A DNA stretch of 64,000 nucleotides from Porphyridium purpureum (Eukaryota > Rhodophyta > Bangiophyceae > Porphyridiales > Porphyridiaceae): positions 1-64,000 of the forward strand of contig VRMN01000020.1 of NCBI GenBank assembly GCA_008690995.1, given 5' to 3'. Positions 50,728-63,660 of the stretch are shown here, in pieces. The position numbers were made by a program, and so were the translations under genes. The notes below the pieces were generated by a model. That model made no database searches and was not told where the DNA came from. It worked only from the letters and a program-made list of their open reading frames with translations. Position 1 is the first letter of the stretch. Each line of letters starts with the position of its first letter.

Positions 50728-52288
50728 CCGCCAATCCTCTCAGCCCCGTGCCCCCCCAATCCTCCGTCCCAACTTCAACGCCTGCCGAGCCGTTTGAGCC
50801 TTGTGCGCGTTCCGCTTAAACGCGCCCGGGAAAGCGGCCCGTTTTTCGCGTTTACGGCAGAATTAATTGGGCGTGAGCGGTGGCACAAATCACGCGCTGC
50901 CAAAGCGACCCAGTGATTTCACGCGGACACGAGGCGGCTGGCGCCGCACCAGGGCTCGTGCTGAAACAACTGCTTTTCGCACGCGCCTGCTGACGAACAG
51001 AGATGTCTTCAAGGGACGCAGCTGATGCGTTTGGCGGAAGAGGTTGAAGACGCGAATAAAGGCTTACGTGTGCGAGAGGCTTTTGGAAGTCTGTGGAGTG
51101 GCGAACGCGACGAGCATTTGCCTTGCGTGTAGCTGATACTTCGCCAACCACAAGCAGTGCCTGACGGTGCGGGCCATGTCGGTGCACGAGCCAATCGTTT
51201 CGGGGGTTTTCTAAGCGACTGGTCCACAGGTCATTCTTCGTTTGTGTAAGCCAGTAAAGAAGCAGCAAAGCCCGATTGGACGTTAGAGAATACACACCTT
51301 TATTCAAAATCAACTGTCGCTCAATCAGCTCTGTGCAATTCACTCCGCCCCCGACTTCAAATATGGCGTAGCAAGAAAGGAGTATGGCACGGTCTGAGTT
51401 GAGTACACGCTCAGCGCCGCTCGATAAAAGACAGAGCCGATGGCGACGATCTGTGCTGGCGCTCGCGTCCTCGTCGTCAAGAATCGAAGGGTGGATGGGG
51501 GGGATCTGTAAAGGCTGCGCGAAGTGAGCGAGCCAATGGCAAAGTTCGCGGCGCTAGCGCGCGGCAATGTTTCCGCAGGGACCCGCAAAACGTACTTGTC
51601 GAGTCAACATACAATTCTGAGGTATTCACTGGCGCAGTACCACAATGACATCAGGCTCGGATGATCAGAGGATCCGACGAACCAATGAGAGCTGGTTGGT
51701 GCACTCTTGGCGTCTGCGGCTGCCGCAAAAGTGCATCTTATGCAGCTTCTTGGCGGTTAAACAGAGGAGATGGTGTCAAAACTTCACCTTCAGCTGGTTG
51801 ATGCAAACGGTGCGAACTCCATGGTACCAAACATTTCGCGCCCTACCATGTTTAATTTGTTCTCGGAAAGTGGCGTGAGGATGCCAAGCTTCCTGCCGAG
51901 TGTTCTCATCAACAACATGTCCCAGGCTTCTTGGCGTGAAGTATCACGCACGCGGGCAGCAGAACGGAGTGAAGATTCGAGAAATTGTGCATTAACATAC
52001 TGTACTTATATTCATGTATGTAGGGTAAATCTTCCATCTCTCCCAGTCAATTCGAAATCGTATTCCATGCCCTTCCGTGCTCTCTTTTTTGCCGAAATGA
52101 GAATAATCGGCCAATCACGTTCAGCCAAATAGCGCAGGGCAAAAACGACCCAGTCGTGAAATACTTGCAGTCCGATGTTTTTTTCTCAATTTCCTCTCCC
52201 TTGGAATTCTCTCTCGCTCTCTGTTTTCTCTCCCCTAAGCCAGGTTGCGGGTCTCTAACCCTTTAGAAAGACTGCCGTGCGGTGTCTA
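50728..52288. other. Promoter of phospholipase D and right edge of the gene island
   Basis: About 1.56 kb. The first 150 bp are GC-rich promoter-like sequence, and the remainder has only short frames. No recognisable gene or repeat. Confidence 0.45.
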
Positions 52289-52526
52289 CCAGCCTGCTTC
52301 CAGCCTGTCTCCAGCCTGCTTCCAGCCTGTCTCCAGCCTGCTTCCAGCCTGTCTCCAGCCTGCTTCCAGCCTGCTTCCAGCCTGCTTCCAGCCTGTCTCC
52401 AGCCTGCTTCCAGCCTGTCTCCAGCCTGCTTCCAGCCTGTCTCCAGCCTGCTTCCAGCCTGTCTCCAGCTTGCTTCCAGCCTGTCTCCAGCCTGCTTCCA
52501 GCCTGCGTCCAGCCAGCTTCCAGCCA
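52289..52526. repeat. 11-bp minisatellite, about 21-22 units
   Basis: Two alternating unit variants, CCAGCCTGCTT and CCAGCCTGTCT, repeat head to tail, degrading at the right end. Because 11 is not a multiple of 3 and the unit lacks stops, every frame is open and gives artificial Pro/Ser/Leu/Cys or Trp/Gly/Glu-rich peptides. I do not regard these as genes. Confidence 0.95.
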
Positions 52527-53746
52527 AGTTTAGATAGACGCGGGGTTGGCGGATAACATTCAGGAACGTCAGAGAAGGAAATAATGGGTGCGAGGCACCA
52601 AAGCACGTGTACAGAAACCGTGTAAAACCGAGCGGATGTACGAATTTGGCTCTGGTGCTGTACCTTTCGGTCAAGCTGGGATCGAACAAGCGCCAGGTCT
52701 TTACTTACTCTGCCAACATGACTAAAACCCAGCCAAAGGCTAAACGGCAGGCATGCTGAGGCCCGCGCCTGGGTTTAGCGACGCTTGGACACGAACCGTG
52801 AGATTTCGGGACTCTTTTCGACAGGCGAGGTGCCGCCGCGCCTTGTGCGTCGGACGAAAAGAATGAGCTTCCACGGATGTCAGTAATTTTACGTGGCGGA
52901 TAGCGCATCACCGTGCCCAAAGATGTACACTTCAAGATTAAATTGCGCGGAGACAAAGCTTTTGGAAAAGTGAGGTCTGGACTGAACGTGAGTTGCCCGG
53001 CCGAGTGCACACAAATGGCTCCTTATTTCGCGGGAGAGATGCTTCATAGCAGTCTAGCAAGTAAGTGCTTGCACTTTACTTTCCGTCGTCACAGCATTGC
53101 AGCTTTCGTCACTAGCCGGGTTTTTTTGTGCTTTACATTGCTTTGCTCGTCTACCAAAGCAGCTTTTTCACCGCAACACTTCCAACACGGCATCCGTACC
53201 ATCGCTCTCCTTTCTTCCAAGGAAATGCTCTTGTCCAGACGCTCTATGCCTTCGTGATGGGCGGAAGGCGGAAGTCGCTTGCAGAAAACTTGGATTAAGC
53301 AAGTGAACTTCCTGCAAACGTGTGCTTTCTTGCAAAGTAAAGCGGAAGTTCCAGCCTGCAAATCAACACGCATCAACCGACAAAATCACGATACGCACTA
53401 CCGGTAGTGGCTAAAGATGTGGGCAGCCTGTTTCCTACACGTGAGTGCTTTTGTTGGCCAATGGTTAGGAGCTGCACGTTTGCAAGCGATCCAAGAAAAT
53501 CGACGGCTGCGACTACAGCAGTTGTCTTAGCTGTATCGAAGGGTAGCACTGGCATGGAGTCCGGGAACATCATCGTTGGTGACGTGACTTGAAGCTAGAA
53601 TTCTTTGACCTGCTTGTTGCTACCGGTGGCAATGCGCGCTTTAATGCTTCCGAATTCATAATTCGCAGTATACTTTTCGGCCAGAAAAAGAAATGCGGGA
53701 GTGACTGTTATCCGCCAGCCCCGCGGATACCTAGTCTTCACTGGAT
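52527..53746. other. Unassigned sequence
   Basis: About 1.2 kb between two minisatellites with short frames only. No recognisable feature. Confidence 0.4.
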
Positions 53747-53821
53747 CCTTGCTGTGGCCTTGCTGTGGCCTTGCTGTGGCCTTGCTGTAGCCTTGCTGTA
53801 GCCTTGCTGTAGCCTTGCTGG
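53747..53821. repeat. Second 11-bp minisatellite, about 6.8 units
   Basis: Units CCTTGCTGTGG then CCTTGCTGTAG, the two variants in blocks of three. Same period as the array at 52289 but a different sequence. Confidence 0.9.
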
Positions 53822-53881
53822 TGCACTGTCATTTTTTCTCACAGTGCTACCCGGCGAGCTGGAGAACACGGGGCGGCAGTC

Positions 53882-53890
53882 TATATAAAG
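53882..53890 (+). promoter_or_regulatory. TATA-like element TATATAAAG
   Basis: A strong TATA box match 60 bp after the minisatellite, followed by a purine-rich stretch and GGTTCATAACA at about 53990-54000. TTCATAACA is also how the family A LTR ends on this strand, so the block may be a worn LTR. No gene downstream is convincing. Confidence 0.4.
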
Positions 53891-55602
53891 GCGTGGAGAC
53901 CCGCGAGCAGGCTCGGGGACAGAAAGGAAGAAGAGAGAGAGGTAGCGAAGGGGAGAGAAGAAGGAGAGGGAAAGTAAAAGGAAAAGGAGGTTCATAACAG
54001 TGACGCTCCGCCAGGCCTAACCTTAGGTCCCTCATGCGTACAAGCTGGAGCATGTCCAACCCTTTGCCTGTCATCTGGCGCACCTCGAATAAGATAGTCC
54101 TGAAGGCGACGTATCTATGCTTTGCTGTTGCCTGGGTTACGCACTCACGATATGTGTATGCCACGCTCTTGCTTTATTGCCAAGAACCTGCTTGCGAGTC
54201 GGATTTTCGCTCCAGTTTTCGGCTCGCAACATCGTCAGTCTCTTTGGCTGATGAAGGCGCGACATCGTGCAGCGTCTTTAGGAAATCCTCGATGAGCGCT
54301 CCACGTCACAAAGTGCGTTGCTTGACGGCTGTTCATAAGTTTGCTTGTCTTCAGCCACCCTTTCTCCTCCTGGGGCGCAGAATTGCTAGACTGCCTGCTT
54401 TTTCTCAAAACGTCGGCCCAGACCTACACATTTCAGGGCCAACTAGCCATCGCCTATTCCCTGCTTCTCCCTGCTTCTCCGCCTGTAAAATGTTTGACCC
54501 CTCCCTCGCACTTTCCTCGGTCTTCACATTCTCGACCGGGTGCGCTTCTCTTTTCTCCGGTGGCTTGATCCTGCCCTCTAACGTTTCGGCCTCTGGTTGT
54601 GCATCACGTTCTGCTGGTGAATCGCGCGATGCTGTGCCTCTCGCTCCATCTCGAGCCGTATTGCGGGGCCCGTGGATGTCATTTACATGGCGTAGTGAAT
54701 CTTTTGCATTCACACGGGACGCTTAATAGGCGTCCAGGGGCACCGACGCTTTTGCAAATGGTAGTCCGTCTTCACAATGTCGAATCGTAGAAAAAGGAAT
54801 GCGCATCATCGATTCTTGTGCTGGCTATCCTATCCTGCAAGAACTCGCTGCTGGACCGGTCTGAACTGTATCCACACCTAATTCAAACGTTCCATGAGCT
54901 GCGTCGACTTCTGCTGGGTAGATCAGTTGATCCACATACTCAACCTTTACGTCAGAATTGTCCTCCTTAACTAAGCTATCGCCATTTCGTTGCCTTTAAT
55001 ATTGTCATCAAGGGTCATTTGCTCCTCATGGTCTCGTTTATTTTCCGCACGAGATAGTGGCTTCTTGTCTGTGCCTGTTGGAATGCCGCATTGTTCACTC
55101 GCACTGAAGACTTTACTTATAGCAATAGAATTCCAAGGGTCATTTAATTGCCCGTTTTTACGGGGTTGAGAGAAAAAGAGATAAAAGAATTGGCTAGCGA
55201 GGATAGCGAGGAAAGAGTTTATAATAATTGCCAGGAGAAACCTAGAACCCATACATGGAGTTGGTGCGTGGGTGTCCATTGCGTGGCTACGCTTGTGAGG
55301 AAGCTTCACGCTTTTCTTCTCCAAATATCAGAACGAGTACGTTGCCGTGCTCCTACGTGTAGTTTCGGACATTCCGAAGTCAGGATATGCTCATCTTATT
55401 CGATCGAAGGATGACAAGGGATAGCCCGAGGACGCGCTCCAGGGCAGTGACCGTTGGATCGACGCGTGCTCCCGGCCATGCCAGAGGCTCCCCGTCGCCA
55501 ACTTTAAGTGATACGGTCGACCCAGTGGGTGCGGGATCGACGGGCATGGATCACACTGCGAGCAGTAGCCTATGACTGTCGAGTGCCCCTGGTACGTACC
55601 GG
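53891..55602. other. Unassigned sequence
   Basis: About 1.7 kb. It includes a 230-codon plus frame (54034-54726) and an overlapping minus frame rich in charged residues, neither recognised. It could be a decayed element. Confidence 0.35.
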
Positions 55603-56557
55603 GTGGCCGGGCAGCAGCTTCGTAAATCTGGAAATAGGGATGAGGACGAAACGAGCGAATACCCGTGGCCAGCCATTAGCTTCGAAAGCCCGAACTGGGA
55701 GTGGCTTCTTCGCTCGCGTGAATATCTTACCTGGGATGAGGTTTTGTCGGTGACTTTTAATCAAATCGTCACGTTGGAAAGGTTGCGTGCCCCCCCAGGC
55801 CGTTCGTAACGATGCAGTTTGCCAGGTACGCTATCGAACGGGAAGTATTCAACTTAAACATCCCACTCCTCGAGAACATCACGATAAACGCCTCACGTGA
55901 AGACCAAGGTGCACACTGTTCTCATCAGGCACCCTTGCCAGCGTCCGTAACATTTCCCGCGGCCATGATCAGTGAAGTGCTCAAGTCTCTGGAGTCACGC
56001 GTGTACTCGGATGACGAGTCTCAAGAGCCTTTTCGCGCTTGGCGAGACAAAAGTCTCAAAGTCAAGCACGTTTATTCGCTCTGAGATTCAGATATCAGCC
56101 TCATTTTCCCCCTCACCTTGGCCGGACAGGCATCAGAGTTCGTCAAAAGGCATCCAAGGACAAATGCATTGAAATTTTGGATGCTACGTCCAAAGACTTC
56201 CGCGTCGACTTTTCCAGTCGCCTTGCGCTGTGTCCTGTCCGTGGTGCTAACTTTCAGCACTATCTGCGTGACGACGTTCCTCGGGTGGAGGCCTTCGACC
56301 GGCTCAATGCGCAAATCAGTGCAGGCGCGGCGTCAGCGGCCGCAGACCACAATAACCAGTGGTCTGTGGCAACTTACGTACTCGGTGCAATGTCGGACGG
56401 TGGGAACCACACCGAAATGGTGCGCTCTTTCAAGCATCTGAGTGGGAATGAGCTGTTGCAGTCTATTCGCAACTTTCTGAGTGCCCAAGTTAAGGAGGCG
56501 CCTCGCGGCTCTTCCTCCCTCCTGTTCCAGCGCGCACCGGGTGGACCAACGCGGTGA
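55603..56557 (+). other. Cluster of unrecognised plus-strand open frames
   Basis: Three plus-strand frames overlap or adjoin each other (55603-55809, 55812-56084, 56039-56557; the last has 172 codons). Their translations look protein-like, with mixed charged and hydrophobic residues and segments such as YPWPAISFESPNWEWLLRS and DDVPRVEAFDRLNAQI. I recognise no domain. It could be a worn gag-like region, a gene with introns, or chance. Confidence 0.3.
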
Positions 56558-59500
56558 CTAGGGCAGCCTGGCCCAAGCAATGTCAGGCGGTACGGGAACT
56601 CCACTGGAAATGGTGGCACTTCATCTGCGAGGAATCGGGCCCGCAAGATGAATTGCTGTCGACGTGCAGGGGCCAGGAACATTGCATCTCAGTATACAAT
56701 AGTGCAGAGACGAACGTGGATCCGCTCTGCACAGAGAAAAGGCCGTCGTAGAACGGAAAGGACGATTTTACAACGGAAGGTGAAGATTTTGAGCATAAGA
56801 AAATGCGATAAGTGCACTTTATCGATGAAGCTTGCACCAAATCACTCGCTTAAGCATGCGATGTGTATACGATCCGGTGCCGCATGCCGCGATATTCCGG
56901 CTGCGATGCTATTGCTGTGAGCTCTGGCTCCTCTTTTTCTCTAGCTGGAGTCACAGAGTATGCATCGTACGACTATGCATATTGAAAAACCAGTGCGCTT
57001 CTTGAAGTGCAAAGGCCGCTAAAAGTTGCTCGGGGAAGAGTGCTCACTGTCCTTGGACAATAAGAAGTGCGTGTTCCGATGGGAAGTGTGACATTCTTGT
57101 CGCTTTGCCTCTTTCTGGTTTCCGAAAGAATACCAATCCTACTGGATAATTATGTGCAGGAGCGTCCTTGCATGAACCTCATCCAATGACCACGTCCTCC
57201 ACGCCTGAGGGGGCCTGGCTTAATGATTCTACTCAGCTACATAATATCAGAATATTATTCTGTTGGTTTTACACGCATGCACGAGAAAGGTCCAGTCCAA
57301 GTGGTCATTCCGAAAGAAATTCATTGCTTGATACGGTGGACGTGGTCATGGCATTTTGCAGTCAATATGTATACACCAGCACCAAAAAAATAGCAAAGTT
57401 CGTGCACTTTTCCAACGAAGCACTCAGCCACGATGAGCCCGCGCTACTGACCACGATCATGCACGAATGTCTCGCTTGTCAGTGGTATGCAGGACGAAGT
57501 ACGAAGAATCTGCAATTATCGAATTCACATTAATCATATGGGAAAGCTCAGTAATCTTATTATCCCAAATGAGAAAGAGGAACATAGCCCGCTAAAAATA
57601 ATTTACGCGCACCGTGATAGCAAGAAACGGTGCATGGCGGCCCAACGCAATAGCGCCTGTGCGCCAAAAATCTTCTCAGCGATTCTTGCGACAGTGATTG
57701 CATCTTTTGAGGTATCCCACCTTATTCGATCAGATCAAGACATGCATGTATATCCAATTGCACAGCACGGATGCTTGGCAGCGCAAAAATAATCATTGGT
57801 GCATTGGCAGGGGAAGCAAGTTGGACCTTGGGCTCCGTCCACAATAGTCCTGGGACTGTGTGACATCTGCAATCGAAAATATGTTGCGAAACAGAAGGTC
57901 TAATTGTTAACGACCGACTCACTATCGCAACCCACACAATGCATTGTACCACGGGACCTGATGGCACAGTGCCTTAAAGTTTTGGCACCATCTGTCCCTC
58001 ACTCTTCTGCCAGAAGTTGCAAAGCACGACCTACTAAAACGTTGAACTGAGCCGACGCTCAAAGCTGAAAACCAATACAAGGTCTCATTTACTCATGAAT
58101 GTCACAAGCTCGCCTATCACGTGCTTCTCCCTGAAGAAGCCCCAGAATACCCATTTTCACTTCTGTGCCGGCAAATGTTTCACCAGCTTGACTTCTATTA
58201 TTCTCGTAGATAAAACAAATCATTCAGTGGTTGAAACGGTTACCGGATGTTTCAGTTTTATCTGATTTGCCTGTTGAGAGGTTTTTGAACCATGGTGACC
58301 AGAGTCTCGATCCGGACAGCCTATTTCTGTGCGTAAGGCGGCTTTTGCGTCGATCAACCATAGCGAAATAGACCATCAGAGGTGATGTACGTGCGCCATC
58401 TAGACACGAGCATCCGAAGTCTTATCTTCACCAATCTAGCCAAAGTTGGCGGGGTGCAAACGCACTGTCCGTAGCTTGTGATGCTTTTCTGCGTCGGCCT
58501 CGGAGTTTGTCTAAGAAAGAAGCCGCGCGCACGGGCGCGAGCTCGTCCAGATAGGGCATACAAGGGAAACGCAAAACATAACAGGCGGTTCAGTTTCAAA
58601 TACAATTGAGGTACCCATACACCAGGGCTTTGCTCGGGAAGTTTTCCATCACGCTCGTCTGCGGCTGTGTGGGAGCGCAAACGCGAAGCTATCGGGGTGC
58701 CATGGCAGACGAGACAAGCCGACGACGGGCCTTGGAGGATAATAATGTGATGTTAGTTGACCTGGGCTGCTGCGGGTGTTAATGTGATAGGAGTTGGTCA
58801 GAGCGCATCACTAGGCAGCCCGTCGTGCGTCTATGAAAGGACATGGCCACGCGCGACTGGCAGACTGAGGCGGGACAGAGAAAAGAAGAGAGGCGCGGCG
58901 GGTAGGTTGGGAGAAGTAAAATTTCGTCGTCGACTGTTGATTCTTTCTTCGCCACGATCTTTGCAGAGAAGAATTGAAAACAAGAATAATTTTGATGTAG
59001 CCTGAAAGTCGAAAGCGTCTGTTCAGCGGTAAAATTTACCTATCGAGTCGTTCTGCGTACAGTTGAAAGTTTCTGTCTATGGAAATGATAGAAGATAAGT
59101 TGCATGTTCCAATCTCCTCGTTTTTCCGTACAGTAATTGCACTGGAAAACAGCCGGACCCTTATAATAATTGGTCGTCCCAGTTATTTTTGGAGGTTCGT
59201 TGCTGTAGATTATAAAGCTCGTCCGCCTCGCGGCGGGCGAGCAGTTCAGAATTGCAAATGGGGGTTCGTGAGTAGTGGTTTGTCTTTTGGTCGGCAGCTC
59301 GAAGCGATGCTCTTTATCAGCTCCCTTTACACGATAGTGTAGCATTTTTGAATGCACATGCCAATTATATTTGCTGAAAAATCCAAATGCGTTTGAAATA
59401 AAGGGTATTTTACGTTTAGAAGGGGCAGAAGTGTACCCCGCCCGAACAATTTGAACTGACCGGTCGCACGGCGTCATGAAACATGATGGAGTCCGCCATA

Positions 59501-60206
59501 GAGCTGTTGTGGGGTTCATGTTACGCTCGGTGTGAGAGAGGGTGAGCATGCGGGCGCCAGCGGTCCTCGTCTTGTCGTGGACTAGGTGTGCGCGCAGAAG
59601 CACAAACGGCCCGACAAGCAAACGTAACCCCTTCGACCGTCTACTTGCGACACTTGATGACCTCTTCACCAAACGGGTGAGTTTGGCGGCCGAAGGCTCC
59701 GACCCTGACAGCTACGCCTTCGGCCTAAATGGCTGACTGAACGTAGGAATCAGTTGCGGCAGATGGAGTGCTTTTTCATGCAGCAGCCAGCGCGCCAACC
59801 GTGGGCGTTCAACATCTCGTTTCAGCCATCAAAGGACGAGACCTAGTAAAACCCGACGCAGCGAAGCGATCCAGAACATGGGCAGATCACGGCAATTTCA
59901 TTGCAATCGACTTCCCTCTTGGATCGTAATTTCATTGACGCACTAACCCCTCGGCCGCACAATGCAAGTCCGAGCCTTCATCCCGCGACCTGTTTGTTCA
60001 ATATCTTAAAAATCAACGTTTAGGTAAAAGTGTCTGCCAGGTACTCTTGCGACACTACACGCTGAAGAGCAGCTAGCTGATCTTTCTGCGCTTCGTGCAT
60101 CTAGATTAAGAGACGTGAGTTCTGTGATGATGGACCAGGCTGTCATTGTGACCCTTCGTAATCGCGGCCAGGGCGGCTCGATGCTAATGAAAGCCCGCGG
60201 GGAAGG
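56558..60206. other. Unassigned gene-poor sequence
   Basis: About 3.6 kb. The longest frame is 210 codons on minus (59040-59672) without a known domain. No repeats, LTR ends or RNA genes are recognised. Confidence 0.4.
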
Positions 60207-61871
60207 CTAGCGTCCTCTGTCTTCTTCGACAAACGCGGGCACTGGAAGAAAGCGACCTTGCCAAATCGTATGCGCTGCTATGAGCTCCGCTTTTGCAGTG
60301 CTTTTTACCACTCGTCGCCGTCCAGACGACATCCAGTCGACGAGGTGTGCTGTACCTCTCGATGCTAGAAAGCTTGTTACTTCGGACATCGACCGCCTCC
60401 GTTCGCAATCTCTTTCTCCAAAGTATTTCAGTAAAGACATCCTTCGGTGAGGTGATCGCGCAGCATTGTTTTGCAACTCTCCTGCGTACTTCGTCTTGAA
60501 AACCCACTTGACCAGTGGTGGACAACCGCGACCGTGGTTCACCTCATGAAAAGCGACGGCGGCTTTCTCGGTGCCATTACTTACAACTCCCACCGACGAA
60601 TACCACCTCGGTGACACATGCAAACGCGTAAGAATATACTGGGCGTCTTCCATATCGGCGCGCCCAAAATCCAAGAGATCGACCAAGAAGACATTATTAA
60701 ACCCACGGAAGCGGTCAAGATCGCCGCTTGTGTCAAACCTCCGCACTGCGCATGATCTTTTTCGCTTTGCAAGCGAACACACACCGCAGTCGCCCCGGCT
60801 CGGCATGCACAAAACTAAGTGATCCTAAAACAAGAAGGAGTGGTCACCCATTTGTATATCGCTCAATATGATCACAGTCAATCTAGAATAATGACAAGGT
60901 GGTGCCTGCCGTCATACACAACCACCTGCGTGTCGCACAGAGTTCCCATCGCCGCCACAAAGGGTCTTGCGGTGCCATACGTGATTCGTATTGAACCATC
61001 ACCCAGGCGCACAGTTGACCTTGAGCAAGCTTTCCGGGCGTCCGAGAGAGCGGGTCCAGCCGCACTGCAGGCTATCGGGAAAGCAAATGTCTGGAAAGTG
61101 ACGGTAATTACGATCGCTTTGATCTTGGCGTCGTTTACGTGCGCGTCGACCTCGATTCAGTGGTGCTGATTCAATGGCACTGCCAATCGAGGAGCGTCAG
61201 ATCTGCTTCCTGACTTCCAGAGGCTATTTACCTATTATTAGCTGTACGTGGCTGGAACAACATCATCGCAGTCTACACAATAAAAGCGGCCTTGCCCGGC
61301 TTTCGCTCCTCGGTAATCACGGTTTCGCACTTGTCAGTCACGACCAGCGGAATTTTCTCTTTGATCCTACGTGGTACACTTCCGCGGCCCCGTCGACAAC
61401 GCAGTCCGCCACCCAAAAAAAGCCCGCCGGATGAAGTACCGGATGAAATACCGTCAGAGCACCGTTTCTGGGTCGACGACCCGGGTCCCGCGAAGGGTTG
61501 TGCACTTCCGCTATCGTCGCGATTTCTACGGCTGCCGCGGGCTCCCGCAGAATCCGGGTCAATGTACCCGTAACCGCCTTGTGTGACACCCACCCATTGG
61601 TACGGGCCCGCCACCGACCGAAGCGACTTGAAGGGGTGATTGCGCTTGACGCTCTCCAATGCAGCCTCGTTGCGTCCGGAAGAATCATTTTGTCCGCCTT
61701 CACGGCGCTGCGCAGACATTCGGTGTGATCTTTTGGTTCGTTGGATGTTTTATGAATGCGGACCTTCTCGTTGAGACCTTGTAGGAGAAGAAAGACGCGC
61801 CGACTGTCCGTGATGGTCGGTGCGTGCAGACAAATCGAAGACAATCGCTGCTCGTATTCGTCCACCGACAC
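60207..61871 (-). mobile_element. Fossil of an element C-like LTR retrotransposon
   Basis: Minus-strand pieces appear in the order gag (61871-61338, with the MSVDEYEQRLSSICLHAP pattern of Retrotrans_gag), then integrase (about 60.8-60.5 kb, CGVCSLAK and FNNVFLVDLLD resembling element C), then RNase H (about 60.4-60.24 kb, HLVDWMSSGRRRVVKSTAKA). Much of pol is missing. It is heavily broken and old, with no LTRs identified. Confidence 0.55.
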
Positions 61872-63192
61872 CTAGCCGTACTTAATTTGTTGCAACTCAA
61901 CTTGAAGCCTCCCTTTGACATTGTGGGGCTCAAATAGTAACCCTACCACGACCATGAATTCGACACTTGTCGTCGGTCGTTCCTGCGGTGCCAAAATTTG
62001 ATACCACGTTTTTCACGTTGCCTTGAAACTACGTGCGGATTGTCTTCACCACTATGCGCTCTTTCATGAACGCCCGGATCATAAAAACGGCCGTTGGCAG
62101 CCGTGGGCCACGGGCTTCCGACGCAGGGAGCTCTCTCACCGTTTTAGAATATCATTGGTGCTGGCTTCAAAGCTTGAGGCATCTTGACGAAAGCCGAGTA
62201 TGAGCCGGCAGATGAGGTAGAATTTTCCGTCTCCCTCGCCTCCGTCATCTGCGCTAGAAGAGCCATGATATCTTGCACGAACCTGGCCGTAATGACCTCG
62301 CGTTTTACATTCAACTGAGCATGCTGCATCGCTGCCATCTTGCTTAATTGCTCGGTATAGGCTTGCTTTACCACCGGCATAAAGTCCTCCAGCACTACCG
62401 CCTTAACAGCATCCCAGGCGCTTTATGCTCTTCCGGCCACATAACATCCCGCGCAGGTCATAGTGCAGGCGACCCTCGAACTTTCACATCAAGAGCAAAC
62501 GCCGATAGGCGCTGGAAACCTTTTATGTGGTCAATGACGTTGTATGTGCGGCCGACGTGGACATCTGGTGGGACGCCGAACATGAAGGGATAAGGAGACT
62601 CGCGCACAAAGATACTCGAGCACAAAGGAAGTATCGTGCCGCTGCATACGCTGCCGCCAAGTGCAAACTTTCTGGGTTCCAGATCTTTCAATCAAATCAA
62701 GCAAGACCGAAATAAACGGCTAGCTAGGTCGTACTAGGACATCGCGACAAAGAAATAAAGGCACTCAAGGTGGAAGCCCCGTCGCTATCAAAACAAATGA
62801 TGCGCATGGTAGTATCAATGGCTACCGTCAACAGACGAACAGTAAAGTACAGGGACTCCAAAAAGACTTGCCAAAATATCGGTGTTTCCCATGGAAAGAG
62901 ACATCTCCATTTGACTGGGCACAAAAACCCTCGCCATTTTTGAACAAGCGTTGTAGAAGACATTGGCGGAGCACACTTTATTGAAGAAGCCGCTTTCCGC
63001 GTTGTGCGAACCTGGCTGTTCCTAGCATGAGAGCCCACTGCAAGCTCTCAATAAGGAGGGGTTTTAGCCCGGCGCGTTGGGCCCATGCATCATACATTGA
63101 AGCACGCACGGTGCCATCGGCACGCTTGTGGCTAGCGTGTTGGCGAGGGCGACAAAGTTTGCACGAAAACCGACGAGGTAGCTATTCCGACA
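61872..63192. other. Unassigned sequence
   Basis: About 1.3 kb. A minus frame at 62144-62395 (LEDFMPVVKQAYTEQLSKMA) could be the N-terminal gag part of the neighbouring fossil. Otherwise nothing is recognised. Confidence 0.35.
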
Positions 63193-63660
63193 TTGAAGAA
63201 CAAGGGCCGTACTCTGCCGCATTTTATCTTGAATGGCGTGAATTTCGAGCAACAGAAAAACGCGTGTTACAGAATTGGAAACACCACAAGCGTCGAATCC
63301 CTTTCTGGGTGCGAAGACAAATTGAATTGCTGTCGCAGTACCAAGGACTCACAGGCGTACTTGGCCTCGCAAACCCGGCCGGACTTGCTATGCGTGAGCT
63401 CCAAGTTGTCTCAAATCACCGAGATGAAATAAGCACGTGAAGATGCAAAAATCCTTAACGTGGCTTTGCCGGGATTAAAGACGAAACAGAGCACAGGGAT
63501 GCTTCGGTTCGCAGCAAGAGATAGAGGCGAAATCAGATTGCCGGTTGAAGCGGATATCGCGTACGCGACGAATGACAATGCGACGTCCCAGCCGGCTTTC
63601 GTCATCTTCCTCAGAAGTCACACCGAAGTGTCGGTACAAACGCGTGGTACAGTGAGCAGA
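63193..63660 (+). mobile_element. Fragment of a copia-like RT/RNase H fossil
   Basis: QAYLASQTRPDLLCVSSKLS matches the C-terminal RT segment of copia elements (YLxxxTRPDIxFAVxxLS). Downstream, GEIRLPVEADIAYATND with the following FVIFLR matches the start of RNase H (VYxDASFAxN...GYIIFL). It is a short, old, broken fragment, opposite in strand to the fossil at 60.2-61.9 kb. Confidence 0.5.

Noticed and set aside
52289-52526. Possible CRISPR-like array
   Set aside because: Units are contiguous 11-mers without spacers, and the context is eukaryotic.
52245-52689. Open frames with 11-residue repeats on both strands
   Set aside because: They are produced by the stop-free 11-bp minisatellite in every frame.
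54900-54960. tRNA-like sequence around a GTAGATCAGTTGATCCAC segment
   Set aside because: It does not fold into a cloverleaf with B-box and acceptor stem that I can find.
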